DNA of 26,041 bases from Chara braunii (taxonomy: Eukaryota > Streptophyta > Charophyceae > Charales > Characeae): contig BFEA01000497.1 in assembly GCA_003427395.1 (NCBI GenBank), positions 1,049,443 to 1,075,483 on the forward strand. The letters run 5' to 3'. The notes below the pieces were generated by a model. The model ran no database searches and was not told where the DNA came from. It saw nothing but the letters and a program-made list of their open reading frames with translations. Positions 9,704 to 19,910 of the stretch are shown one piece after another. Numbering within the stretch: position 1 is the first letter of the stretch; the number at the start of each line of letters is the position of its first letter. The position numbers and the translations under genes are program-made.

Positions 9704-10106
9704 AACTTGGCCATAAACCCACGAAGGTGTTCAAAACTTTTGAAATGATTTTGTATTTCTGGGAATAAGCGTAACAAATTATTTTAATGGTTAAATGAAT
9801 ATATTTTTTTTGTATTTTGACAGGGTAGTTATGAAAACAGATCATTGTGATAAGTTTTTCCAAAAACTTGTACATGCTACGTCCTCGTAGGGCGTTTTGT
9901 GTATAGGGCAGGAACCCAGCAACAAAAAACCTCTGCAAACCGTACTGCCCGAAGGGTATCAAGCACGGACTCCCAGTTCAATTTATCCTACGTTTTTTCA
10001 CGGTCGAGTAGGAGCGCTACGACCTCAGGTTGATCAACTTTCAAAGTTTCCAAAGCTTCAATTCAATCAATTGTGAGTAAGGCATTATAAAAAATGTTTC
10101 TTCCCT
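9704..10106. other. 0.4-kb unrelated segment interrupting the minisatellite
   Basis: AT-rich sequence separates the main array from one more unit at 10107-10150. It replaces about 11 bp of array sequence, leaves no clean target duplication, and has no inverted termini that I can find. It may be an inserted element with eroded ends. A minus-strand frame (9645-9962) has no recognised domain. Confidence 0.4.
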
Positions 10107-10150
10107 GGTGATCATGGAGGAGGAGGAAGATGTGAGGTGGTTGGCTATGA
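10107..10150 (+). repeat. Displaced minisatellite unit
   Basis: ATGGAGGAGGAGGAAGATGT followed by GAGGTGGTTGGCTATG is one unit of the 53-bp array, 0.4 kb away from the rest. It shows that 9704-10106 is an interruption. Confidence 0.8.
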
Positions 10151-10650
10151 CACTTTTTAAGTTTCGGTCTTTTCCTTCTCGTATCGTCCGAATGTCCTAC
10201 TGATCACCCTCCTAAAGTTGGGCCTCATTCCGTCGTTGTTTGCCTTTTTCGGACGTCGCCCGAGGCTCTAAGCGAACAGTTCGGCGAAGTCCATTTTTCG
10301 TTTTTGTGGGAAAATGATCTAAGGTGACCTGGGAATTTTGCAGGCCTCTAGGACATGGGGCATGTCAAGTCTCGGCCCCACACCCCTTTGCTTGACGGGG
10401 TTGATTTTCGGCATCCACAGGGCGTGTCGGTTAGATGATCCTTTCAGATCGGTTTTTAGTCGGGGACCGGACAACCGTTTTCAGCAACAGCGATAGCCAA
10501 GTTCTTGGTCTGGCAACAGCAGCAACAGCAGCAGCAACATCCCCATCATATTAGCGGTAACAGTGGTAGCACCAGCCGCCTCCTGCTACCTACTTTTCCT
10601 GTGTGATTCACACTTTCGACTTTTTTATTAAAAGAGGCATGCTATACTAG
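10151..10650. other. Unassigned, with a short CAG/CAA tract
   Basis: No gene is seen. A CAACAGCAGCAACAGCAGC microsatellite lies near 10510-10540. Confidence 0.4.
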
Positions 10651-12590
10651 AAAAAGGTAAGAATCAAAGTTTGCGATTTACTTCCAAGTGGAAGATTGAT
10701 CAAAACTTGAAGAAAATAGCGACAAAACACATGCACAAGGCTACTATAAGTAAAGAACCAAGCAGCGATTCACATGGTAGTGAAATAATGGACAAAACAA
10801 GAAAGATGATGCAAACTGTACTAGAAAAAAATCAAGAATCAAAGTTGTGATTCTCTTCCAAGTGGAAGATTGATCAAAACTTGGAGAAAAGAGAGACAAC
10901 ACACTTGTGTAAGGCTAGTATGAGCAAAAACCAAAGTAGCGATTCACATGGTAGTGGAAGGATGAACAAAATAAGACAGATGAAACGCACTACATTAGAA
11001 AAAGGTAAGAATCAAAGTTGCGATTCACTTCCAAGCAGAAGATATATTAAAACTTGGAGAGAAATAAGGTACGTCGCATACAGAAGGCTAGTATGAGCAA
11101 TAACTAAAGTAGCGATTCACATGGCAGTGGAAGGATAGACTAAACAAGAAAGATGAAACACACTACAATTAAAAAAAGGTAAGAATCAAACTTGCGATTT
11201 ACTTTCAAGTGAAAAATTGATCAAAACTATAAAAAAAAAAAAGATTAAACATATGCACAAGGCTAGTATGAGCAAGAACCAAAGTAGCAATTCACATGGT
11301 CGTGGAAGAATGGAAAAAACAATAAAGACAAACTATACTAGAAAAAGGCAAGATTCAAAGTTGTGATTTACTTCTAAGTGGAAAATTTATCAAAACTTGG
11401 AGTAAGGAGAAATGAAACACATGCAGAAGGCTAATATGAGCAAAAACCAAAGTAGTGGTTCACATAGTAATGAAAAAATTGACAAAACAAGAAAGATGAA
11501 GCATACTACACTAAAAAAGACAAGAATCAAAGTTGCGATTTACTTCCAAATGACGATTCACATAGTACTGGAATAATGGACAAAATATAAGAGATGAAGC
11601 ATACTACACTAGAAAAAAGCAAGAATCAAAATTGCTATTTACTTCCAAGTGGAAGATTGATCAAAACTTGGAAAAAAGAAGGACAAATCACGTGCGAAAA
11701 GCTAGTATGAGGAAAAAGCAAAATGGCGATTCACATGGTAGTGAAAAAATTGACAAAATAAGAAAGATGAAGCACATCACACTAGAAAAAGACAGCAGTC
11801 AAAGTTGCAATTTACTTCAAGTGGAAGTTTGATCAAAACTTGGAGAAATAAGAGAAAATCACATGTACAAGGCGAGTATGAGCATCCAAAGTAACGATTC
11901 ACATAGTAGTAGAAGCACACTAAACTAGAAAGAAGCAAGAATTGAAGTTGTGATTTACTTCCAAGTGTAAAATTGATCAAAACTTGGAAAAATGAGAGAT
12001 AAGAGACATGCACTATGCTAGTATGAGCAAAAACTAAAATGGCGATTCACATGGTAGTAGAAAAATTGAGAAAACAAGAGAGATGGAGCACATTACATTA
12101 GAGAAAGGCAAAAATAAAAATTGCAATTTACTTCCAAGTGCGAGATTGATCAAAACTTTGATAAAAGAGAGATAAAACGCATGCACAAGATTAGCATGAG
12201 CAATAACCAAAGAAGCGATTCACAAAGTAGTGGAATAACGGACAAAACTAGAGAGTTGAAGCACACTACACTAGAAAAAGACAAGAATCAAAGTTGTGAT
12301 TTACTTCCAAGTGGAAGGTTGATCAACTTGGAGACAAATGAGACAAAATATATGCACAAGGCTAATATGAGCAATAACCAAAACAACGATTTACACAGTG
12401 GTGGAATAATTAACAAAACAAGAAAGATGAAGCACACTACACTAAAAAAAAGACAAGAATCAAAGTTGCGATTTACTTGCAAATGAAAGATTGATCAAAA
12501 CTTTGAGAAAAGAGAGACGAAACACATGCATAAGGCCCGTATGAGCAAAAACCAAAGTAGCGATTTACATGGTAGTGGAAGAGTGGTCCA
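10651..12590 (+). repeat. Satellite-like array, monomer about 173 bp, 12 copies
   Basis: The landmark TTGCGATTTACTTCCAAGTG or a variant recurs at 10675, 10849, 11022, 11196, 11365, 11537, 11636, 11809, 11952, 12125, 12298 and 12470. Spacing is therefore 169-175 bp, except for two shortened monomers (99 and 143 bp). The array is AT-rich with frequent GAAGATTGATCAAAACTTGG and GCGATTCACATGGTAGTGGA blocks. The period is close to nucleosomal length, as in many plant centromeric satellites. Open frames (for example 12121-12486) arise because several spacings are near 174, a multiple of three; stops in most monomers argue against coding. Confidence 0.92.
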
Positions 12591-13133
12591 AATAGAGGCA
12601 AACTCTTGTGGAGGAACTACATCGTATCCTTCCCATGATAAGGACGTTAATCATGAAGTGAAAAAGAGCGGGAAGGAGAAAAATGAGAGGGAGAAAAGGA
12701 GAAGAAAAAAACATAAGGAGAAGAAGAGAAGGGTGGAGAGGAAAAAGAAGAAGAGGAAAGTGAAGAATAAGAAGAAAAAGAAGGAGGAGGAGGTGTCAAG
12801 AAAGGGAGCACCTTCTCCTTTCTCACTCACCTTCTCTAATACATTGGCCTTGAAATGTCAGCCTTGACGATGTCCTCTCTTCCTTTGCACACTTGCCCTT
12901 CTGGCTCTGACTTCCTCCTTCCTCAAACCTCTTCATTTTCCCTTCCTCGGTCTCTCTCTAGCTGTGGCAAACTCCTATCACTAAGGCTCTTGAGTCCTAG
13001 CCTTCCTCTCTTCCTCACAGCCTGAGGGTTATGACGGATCACTCCTCTAGGCCAGCACCACCTCTACTAGCCTCAACAGTTCTCCCTACTAACCTAGAGT
13101 CTCCCTCAAGCTCCCCAAATGACAGTGGCTCCC
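12591..13133. other. Purine-rich then pyrimidine-rich spacer
   Basis: About 12650-12800 is an AAGA/GGAG purine tract giving a lysine/arginine/glutamate frame; 12850-13020 is a CTTCCTC-rich tract. No supportable gene. Confidence 0.6.
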
Positions 13134-13188
13134 TGTGGCATACTGTGCAGCCACACAGGCCTTGCAGGGCCCGTCCCGGACCTCCAGC

Positions 13189-13526
13189 CTGTTTCCCTAC
13201 AGGGAAACTTCCAGGCTCTTGCCTGGAAGCTTCCTTCTGGCAGGGCCTACAGGCCCCAGCCTGTTTCCCTACAGGGAAACTTCCAGGCTCTTGCCTGGAA
13301 GCTTCCCTCTGACAAGGCCTATAGGCCCCAGCCTGTTTCCCTACAGGGAAACTTCCAGGCTCTTGCCTGGAAGCTCCCTTCTGACAGGGCCTACAGGCCC
13401 CAGCCTGTTTCCCTACACTTCCAGGCTCTTGCCTGGAAGCTTCCTTCTGACAGGGCCTACAGGCCCCAGTCTGTTTCCCTACAGGGAAACTTCAGGGAAC
13501 TTCCAGGCTCTTGCCTGGAAGCTTCC
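13189..13526 (+). repeat. U3 tandem repeat of LTR 2, 72 bp x 5
   Basis: Units begin at GTTTCCC 13191, 13263, 13335, 13407 and 13473. A full unit is three hairpins in series: GTTTCCC-TACA-GGGAAAC, CTTCCAGGC-TCTT-GCCTGGAAG and GGGCCT-AC-AGGCCC. The fourth unit lacks the right arm of the first hairpin. Proline/leucine-rich frames over the array are by-products. Confidence 0.93.
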
Positions 13527-13582
13527 GCAGGGTCTAGGCCAGAGGAGCATTGGCACGGCCAGCCTCCTGCACGGGCCAGCAC

Positions 13583-13588
13583 TATAAA
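13583..13588 (+). promoter_or_regulatory. TATA box of solo LTR 2
   Basis: TATAAA in the same GGGCCAGCAC...GGCCCGCCCTGCAG context as in LTR 1, just downstream of the tandem array. It marks the likely U3/R boundary. Confidence 0.7.
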
Positions 13589-15879
13589 GGATTGGCCCGC
13601 CCTGCAGAAGGAGAGGTAGGCAGTTGGAGAGTAGGACGGTAGTCTTCAGATTTCGGCCGCAGCACTCAGGAGGAGCGCTGCAGTAGTCTTCAGCGCTAGG
13701 CGGTAGTAGTAGCGCTAGCTGTAGTTTTCGGCGCTGGGCGCCCATAGCCATAGCTGTAGTCTTCAGCGCTGGGCGCTAGTAGGTGGTAGTAGTTGCAGTG
13801 GAGGGAGATGGCTGGCGGAGGCCAGCGGTACTTACCTGTGGCGCCATAGCTCCAGCTCCATCTTCGAGGTACCTGCATCAAGGCGCCAACTTCACAGGTT
13901 AGTACTGGACACAGAGAGAGAGAGAGAGAGTTCTTCTTNTTCCTCCTCTATGTCCACCATCTCTTCTTCCCCTCTCACCACCTGACTTCTCAGTATCAGC
14001 AGACTACTACAGAGAGAGAGAGAGTTGCGATTTGAGACTTGACGACATTGGATCCAGACTCGACCTTTGGGATTCAGACATTTCGACGAGGGACTATTTG
14101 GGCCTGTGCTGAACACTTGGTGTTGACGACATTCCCATCTTCCCTTCTTCTTCGTCTAACCCCCATCTCCTTCGTCTGTGTATGGTTGGGGCTGGCGCAG
14201 TCTTCCTGTGTGAAGCGCCAGACCCCTTCACACCATGGAATGATGATGATGATGTATGTTTGGGGCTGCATTGCAATATTGATTGTTCGGATCATTGGTA
14301 TCTAAGTCTTCCGCTGTGCTATCTTATACTTTGTATTGAAAGGTCGGTTCTTGTTCTGGTCTGCACCTATACGGTATGCAACACTCCCTCAACCATCTTG
14401 AGCTCATGTGGCCAGCATGTACTTGCCTCATACAAATGTGAGTGTTGCGGGCTGCTCCCCCAGCTTAGACAGGATGGGCACAACACTTCGGTCAGCAAAT
14501 GCGCATTTTCATGTGGTCCACGGTGAACTGAGGTACCCCCAAGTCTCTCCCTCACTAGTAGGTCTCTCCGAAATACCCCAGACCTTTTTTTGGTCAAGTA
14601 TTTGCAGTCCGAGTGGTTGGTACTAACTCGGACTGCCTCAAGAGCCTCCTCGTGCCTTATTTCCATATTCGTATATTGCCCCTTGGGTCCGAATAATCAA
14701 GGGGCAACCTTACTTGAAAGAAGAAGAGCTTATGGGTCTTTTTCTTAAATTTCTCAAGTCCTACCCCTTTTTGGGTAGGCCGAGGTACTTTTTTGTACCT
14801 TGGTTCATTTTATGTCTTGGATATGTTTGAGGTCCAAGGCTATGAATAATCCGAGTTACCCACAATTGCCCCATGCTTCATATTTGAGTCACATGGCTCA
14901 CTTTTTCAATTTTTCATGCATTTGGCCTCCGTTTTCGACCAAATGCATTATTTCGTCTTTTCTTTTTCGTCTGTTTATTCTATTTTGGGCTGCCAACTCA
15001 TTCCGGAGTTGGCCGTTTGAGTTGGCACCACAAAAAACAGTCATATTGCCTCCTCCATAGATTTGAATCTCATATCTATAGTCCAAAAGAAAACCGGTGT
15101 CGGGCCGAATACCCTTACAAGGGTATTTGTGCGCATTTTTTGCATCTCGCAGATGATGCATTTTTGACAATACTCGAGAGAGTGTCCCATTTTTGCGTTA
15201 CCACAAACAACTCAGAAGTTGGGAATGACAGGCGCGCATTTGATTGGATTAGAGAGTGCATGGGCGTGCACTTTAAAGGCACGCATGGGTTTTAGGCAAG
15301 CGTCTGGTTTTGTAAGGAGTTAGTCGCATGAGTGACACCCTCGTCAGATAGCGCAAGTGGGGGAAGGGGATATGACCTTAGCTAAGTATCGCGTACACTC
15401 GGAGTGTATTCGTTTAGAGACTGACATTTGATGGTCGGGGCTAGGATTTAGTCATCAGAACCATTGGCTTACCTGAGATGGCATTAGGGTCCACGTTGTG
15501 TGAAGTACGTGAGCTCTTAGGATGACCGTATTTGGTCCACGATAGAAGTTGAGGACGGCGCTAGAATAGGTCGGTGTATGTAAGGGGTAGTATTAGTGGA
15601 AGTCGGGGTTTTCCCGACACTTAGGTAATAAAAGTACGGCCTTCGGGAAGGTAGCCTACTAAGAAAGTCAGGTTTTTTATGCAAACATCGCGATTGTGTT
15701 GCATGCACGACAACCATAGGTAAAGCTGACCTTCCATGCAGCAGGGGCCGGTGCATAGGAGCTGTAGAAGTGGCCAGTAGGCCAAGGTGCGCCTTTAGTG
15801 TGGTCCGACAGGCCTAGGAGCAGGGCGGATACTCTTTATAAGGGAAATCTGCATTTGCTATACCCAGCCTTGCTCCTAG

Positions 15880-15950
15880 CACTATTGAGTCTATTGGTTA
15901 CGACATAAGACTTTCAGGTTGGAGATCTGGGGATCGAAGCCAGCTGCCAG
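15880..15950 (+). pseudogene. tRNA-Glu(UUC)-like sequence, copy A
   Basis: An A-box-like block with a GTC/GAC D-stem (about 15889-15903), an anticodon-loop-like CTTTCAG (15911-15917, TTC in the anticodon position) and a B box GGATCGAAGCC (15931-15941, one change from GGTTCGAnnCC) occur in tRNA order and spacing. The anticodon stem no longer pairs and no acceptor stem closes, so it is not a working tRNA. It is probably a tRNA-derived SINE head or tRNA pseudogene. TATAAG lies about 45 bp upstream. A related copy lies at 16561. Confidence 0.5.
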
Positions 15951-16560
15951 CGACGAAGGAGCGGAGGAGCATCATGCGAGAGAACTAGGGGGTTGAGGGT
16001 TCCGCGCTGTCAGCGCGAATACCCTTACAAGGGTATCCGCTCTGGTTTTAGTAAGTGACAAAATAGGGTTTTCAGTTTGAAAGTTAAGGACGCTGTGCAA
16101 GTCGCGGCCGAATTTCCTTCTGTGACTAAGAATGTGAGACTATTTGAAGGGAGTAGAAAGTGCGTGGGTGAGTTTTGAGGCGCACGTGATCTTTTTTTTT
16201 TGGTATTATAAGATCAGTACAGTTGCCTACCAACTTTTGATTTTGATTTAATCAGGATTAAATGATCTTTTTCACTTCATCGGCGAAATTGTTTATGATG
16301 CGTACGCAAGTACGGAGATTGGCAAAGATTAAAGTTCGAGCTTTCTACCGCTAGGAAGGGAAAGGCGTGGGCATGAGGCAAGGAGTGGTGCATACGGCGG
16401 TTGTGAGCGGAGCCGATCCCTTTGTATGATGAGTGACTGCGCCTTGGTGGCCATGGGTACGGTTGAGGGCCAAGGTATGGGCTTCGGGCATTTTGGTACG
16501 CTTGCGTACGACGTAAAAACCATTTATAATTTAATCCGCGGTTGTTAGTCTCGGACTTGG

Positions 16561-16680
16561 GCCTAGCACTATTAGTAACGACATTTGACTTTCAGAGTAG
16601 AGGTACGGGGATCGAGGGCAACGACTGGCGGCGATGGAACATTGGAGCGGTTGAAGATGCCAGGGGGTTGAGGGCACGAC
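16561..16680 (+). repeat. tRNA-Glu-like sequence, copy B (diverged)
   Basis: Shares CCTAGCACTATT, ACGACAT, GACTTTCAG, GGGGATCGA and the trailing AGGGGGTTGAGGG with copy A, in order. It lacks the A-box segment, so it cannot be a polymerase III promoter. The shared block of roughly 110-165 bp extends beyond the tRNA-like part, as expected for a SINE family or a segmental duplication. TTTATAA lies about 30 bp upstream here too. Confidence 0.5.
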
Positions 16681-16868
16681 AGGGCTATCCCCTTTGGTTT
16701 TGTTGCTGGCCCATCCATGAGCCCGGTTGACGGAACCGAGAGGGGGCACCGATGGCCTCCCTCGCAAAAGCAGCGGTCCCTGATGTTTGTATTTTTAAGT
16801 TTAGTTTTATTTTTATTTTTCTTTCTTAGTTGTCGGTCCCTGTTTTTGGGACGCAGCACCAATATTGA

Positions 16869-17117
16869 TGCCGGGGCTGTGTGCGGGGACCAACGGTCGT
16901 AGCACAATTGGTGCACCCCGAAACTGTTGAAAAATACGGGCCTGGGTCCTTTGGGACATTCGTTAAAATTTGGAGTGATACAGAGCAGGCTAGCTTGACC
17001 ACTGACTTCGGGGGATGGCAAAGTCTCTCTATTTCTGCCTGGCCCGAGACGCGGGCCAAGGAGTTAACGTATGTGCCAACCGGTGAGTGCGTAGCCAACG
17101 AGGCGGACAAAATCTAG
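16869..17117 (+). other. Unrecognised 82-codon open frame
   Basis: Open from a stop at 16866 to the stop at 17115-17117, with no ATG at its beginning. It encodes a protein-like stretch (contains GPGSFGTFVKIWSDTEQASL and DFGGWQSLSISAWPETRAK). I do not recognise it. It could be the 3' remnant of a transposon frame or an exon. Confidence 0.2.
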
Positions 17118-19080
17118 TGGCGGGAACCACCTGCGGGTCTACCATCCGCCAACCATGATCTGCTGCAGTCACATCGATGAAGTACTATGCAGTACCCATA
17201 ATCACGCGATCCTTAGTGATCTTGAGGGTCACGTTCGACACTCAAGTGTCGGCTGACATGCGCCTTGAGGGGTTAATCTTTCGACGCTAGACAACCGCCA
17301 AGGCGGTTGATCACCACACCCTCTTCTGCACCCTGTGGAGAGTGGGTGGTACACATATTCATACTTGTGGTGGCAATCGTCTCTTATTGCCTTGGAGATC
17401 AGTTCCACCATCCAGGGCGTGGAGAAAACTCAAGGGGTTTGACTTTGACGGCTGTCACGGACTATAACGTCCAACTATAAAATTCTAAAAAAACAAAGGG
17501 ATAAAAAGAGAATCTCCCTTTTCTCTGAACGCATAATTTGTTTAACCCTTGGACACGGTCACAATAGGCCGCACGAACACCCAACACGTATGTATGTACA
17601 TATATATTAGAAGGTTATAAATATGTGACGATTACTTCTCACAATCACAGTGGGGCTCCTCTCAGCCATATATACTTAAGTGATCGCAAACAGTCAATTC
17701 CAAAGTCCGAACCACCAAACATACCTGCAATCACATCAAAGATTCAACCAAAAGTTCATGCACTACACGGGGTTAACTTCAACCATTCTTTGCGCTCACT
17801 CCCCTCACTTTAGCCATACAAGCCTCACTCTTTGTGCAACTCTCAAAATAAAATACTCGGCATCTTTATTAAATGGCCATTCAAATAAAGTCCGGGTAAA
17901 AACACAACGAAATAAATCAAATCACAGGCTAAAGCCTTTAGGTTGAGTGGCAAGAGTGGATTGTAGTTGAGTCGAAAATCGACGAATCGACAACCGACCT
18001 GTTATCAGTGATAACAAAAGATGATGCTTTGTAGGATCATGCTGAACAAGTCAAGCCTTCAATCAAATTCGCAGCCCTGCATCAAAGTGTCGAGCGGCTG
18101 CCTACCAGCCGAGCGCACTCCTTTCGCCAAACTTAATCTTTTTTGGCATGTTTCCTTGGTTTTTGCATATTTAGATGTCTGGATGCGTGCGGCCTGAGGG
18201 GTTTGGGGGAATCTTGTTTTTTTTTTTTCTATACTAACGTTTGGACAGAAGGGGCAAAAGCGACCGGCAGAAGGTGAAAAACGGTGAAAGGATAGCAACG
18301 GGAGGACTAAAAGAGGAAACGATGACTGGAAACGAAGCAAGGAGGGGCTCGGAAGTCTGGTCCCAACGACCGCAGGACTACTAGAGAGATTCGTTGGGCC
18401 ATGACTGAGCCTGGGTGTGGGCCCATGCCATAAAGGTGATCACGGGGGCATGACTAAGATGTCTTCGCATAGATTTGTTGACGGTGCGGTGGTGAATCGG
18501 CCTCAGAGTGGCCTCCGAGTGAAGCACAACTTCCGTTGGAAGGAAGAGCAGCTTGGTATATCGAGCATCTCAGTCGTTCGGCAGTGCAACCGACCTGTCA
18601 CTATGATGGACGGGGACTGATCGGCTGGTTGGATGATGGTAATGGGCTTGGCTCACGACAAATGGGGTCGGATAAGTGAACGAAGAGGTAGCTATGGCGG
18701 CACGAGCGAACAAAATGATGGAACCCTTGATTCAACAGTATGATTTGGTTCAAGATAGTCTTAATGAGCACCCCTAGGTGCCCAGCGTCGCTCTAGCTGC
18801 ATCCGGGACCGAACAGGATACCAGCAGAACGAGTGAGGGAGGCCATGGACCCCCGGGTTGGTCTGCAAAAAAGTCAACTTGAAATGTCGACCGAACGACA
18901 ATAGGGAGCTGGGGAGCAAGAGATGGGCGGGAGCAAGGGTTATGAAGCAGGGAAGGCAAAAGTGGGAGAGTTTTCGACCCCGCCTGTCAAGGGGGAGCAG
19001 GGCAAAATGTGCGTACCCCAATCGGAGCCCGACTGAATGGGTGGGGGCGAACCAAGGAGTGACTCAGGGAAAGAGTTAAG

Positions 19081-19675
19081 CGTGAGCCACGCATGTTCGG
19101 TTCTTGGTAATCGTTTGCACGAAGACAAAGGGGCATCGAGAGGGAGCTTGTGCAAGTTCAGAATGCGCCGGAGGCAAAAAAGGGACCAAATGCAGACTCT
19201 GGATGACTAATTGGGGGATGTCGATCGGCGGGAGATAAGGAGCAGGATAGGCGAAGGGAGAAATGGGGGCATCCCATTATGAGTCGGATGCGTCTCTGGA
19301 AACAGTTGAGCGCAAGGGGCGCGCACTCGATTCTTGGTAACCGTCTGCACGAAGATAAAGGGGCATCGAGAGCGAGCTTGTGCAAGATCAGAATGCGCCC
19401 GAGGCAAAAAAGGGACCAGGTGCAGACTCAGGATGACTAATTGGGGGATGTTGATCGGCGGGAGATAAGGAGCAAGATAGGCGAAGGGAGAGATGGGGGC
19501 ACCCCATTATGAGCCGGATGCGTCTTTGGGAAACAGTTGAGCGCAAGGGGAGCGCACTCGATTCTTGGGAACGGTCTGCACGAAAGCAAGGGGGCATCGA
19601 GAGCGAGCTTGTGCAAGTTCAGAATGTGCCGGAGGCGAAAAAGGGACCAGGCACAGATTTTGGATGACTAATTGA
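19081..19675 (+). repeat. 230-bp tandem repeat in putative U3
   Basis: The marker TTGTGCAAG(T/A)TCAGAATG recurs near 19149, 19379 and 19609. Flanking blocks (GGGGCATCGAGAG, AAAAAGGGACCA, GGATGACTAATTG, CGGCGGGAGATAAGGAGCA) keep the same order. It comprises two nearly complete units plus partial ones, with a diverged piece to the left near 18880-19080. It lies 230 bp upstream of the TATA box. Confidence 0.88.
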
Positions 19676-19904
19676 CGATCGAAAGGCTATACCTAGATCG
19701 AGAATAGACGGGTGCCGCGAAGGTAATAACCAGAGCGGGAAGGGGGGCAAGCAAGAATGGAAATTTCAAAAAAATAAAATAAAAAAAAATCGATGACAAT
19801 CGGCGGGAAGGTGAAAATATCGGAGGAGGCAAGAGAAAAGGGAGATCATGCGTGTGATTGGCGGAGACGGGAAGAAGGAGGATCGAGGGGAAAAGGAGTG
19901 AGGG

Positions 19905-19910
19905 TATAAA
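19905..19910 (+). promoter_or_regulatory. TATA box of the long LTR
   Basis: TATAAA within GAGGGTATAAAGGAGGC. It is the only clear TATA element between the U3-like repeats and the primer-binding site, and would start transcripts near 19935-19940. Confidence 0.5.

Larger units (their letters stand above)
13134..14383 (+). mobile_element. Solo LTR 2 with perfect 5-bp duplication (1,250 bp)
   Basis: The element starts TGTGGCATAC and ends GTATGCAACA; the ends are inverted complements at 9 of 10 positions. CTCCC flanks it on both sides (13129-13133 and 14384-14388), proving insertion as one unit. It aligns with LTR 1 over the first 45 bp, the TATA region and most of R/U5. It is longer because of a 72-bp repeat array and two extra segments (about 13869-13946 and 14175-14225). 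No primer-binding site or internal domain is attached. An undetermined base (N) lies at 13939 next to a GA run. Confidence 0.92.
14604..17310. repeat. Hairpin-dense region (short-loop palindromes)
   Basis: Perfect or near-perfect inverted repeats with small loops occur every 50-250 bp. Coordinates are: 14604-14636 (11-bp stem), 14676-14707 (10), 14760-14779 (7), 14783-14800 (6), 14916-14948 (10), 14991-15027 (10), 15108-15127 (9), 15394-15408 (7), 15602-15618 (6), 16003-16017 (7), 16019-16036 (8), 16246-16263 (8), 16496-16509 (6), 17040-17058 (7), 17236-17251 (7), 17292-17309 (8). Many loops are only 1-3 nt. No gene is recognised in this stretch. Confidence 0.75.

Noticed and set aside
8404-10150. 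CRISPR array
   Set aside because: The 53-bp units are contiguous and degenerate with no unique spacers, and the sequence is eukaryotic.
12121-12486. 121-aa lysine/asparagine-rich protein in the satellite array
   Set aside because: It is two satellite monomers read in frame; most other monomers have stops or indels in this frame.
13031-13619. Repetitive protein with QPVSLQGNFQALAWKLPS units
   Set aside because: Two frames are equally open over the 72-bp LTR repeats; the repeats are hairpins in U3 rather than a coding region.
2690-14383. One full-length LTR retrotransposon bounded by the two related LTRs
   Set aside because: Each LTR has its own flanking duplication, no primer-binding site follows LTR 1, and the 9.4 kb between them contains satellites and no gag/pol.
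14389-14666. Minus-strand gene next to solo LTR 2 (contains CPSCLSWGSSPQHSHLYEAS)
   Set aside because: Protein-like, but the opposite strand is also open, there is no known motif, and the frame would end shortly after the LTR insertion point.
15602-15625. Helitron 3' end (GTCGGG-GTTTT-CCCGAC followed by ACTTAG)
   Set aside because: The hairpin is suitable, but the required CTRR terminus and a TC start are not present in the right positions.
15880-15950. Functional tRNA-Glu gene
   Set aside because: Anticodon and acceptor stems do not pair; only the box-like motifs remain.
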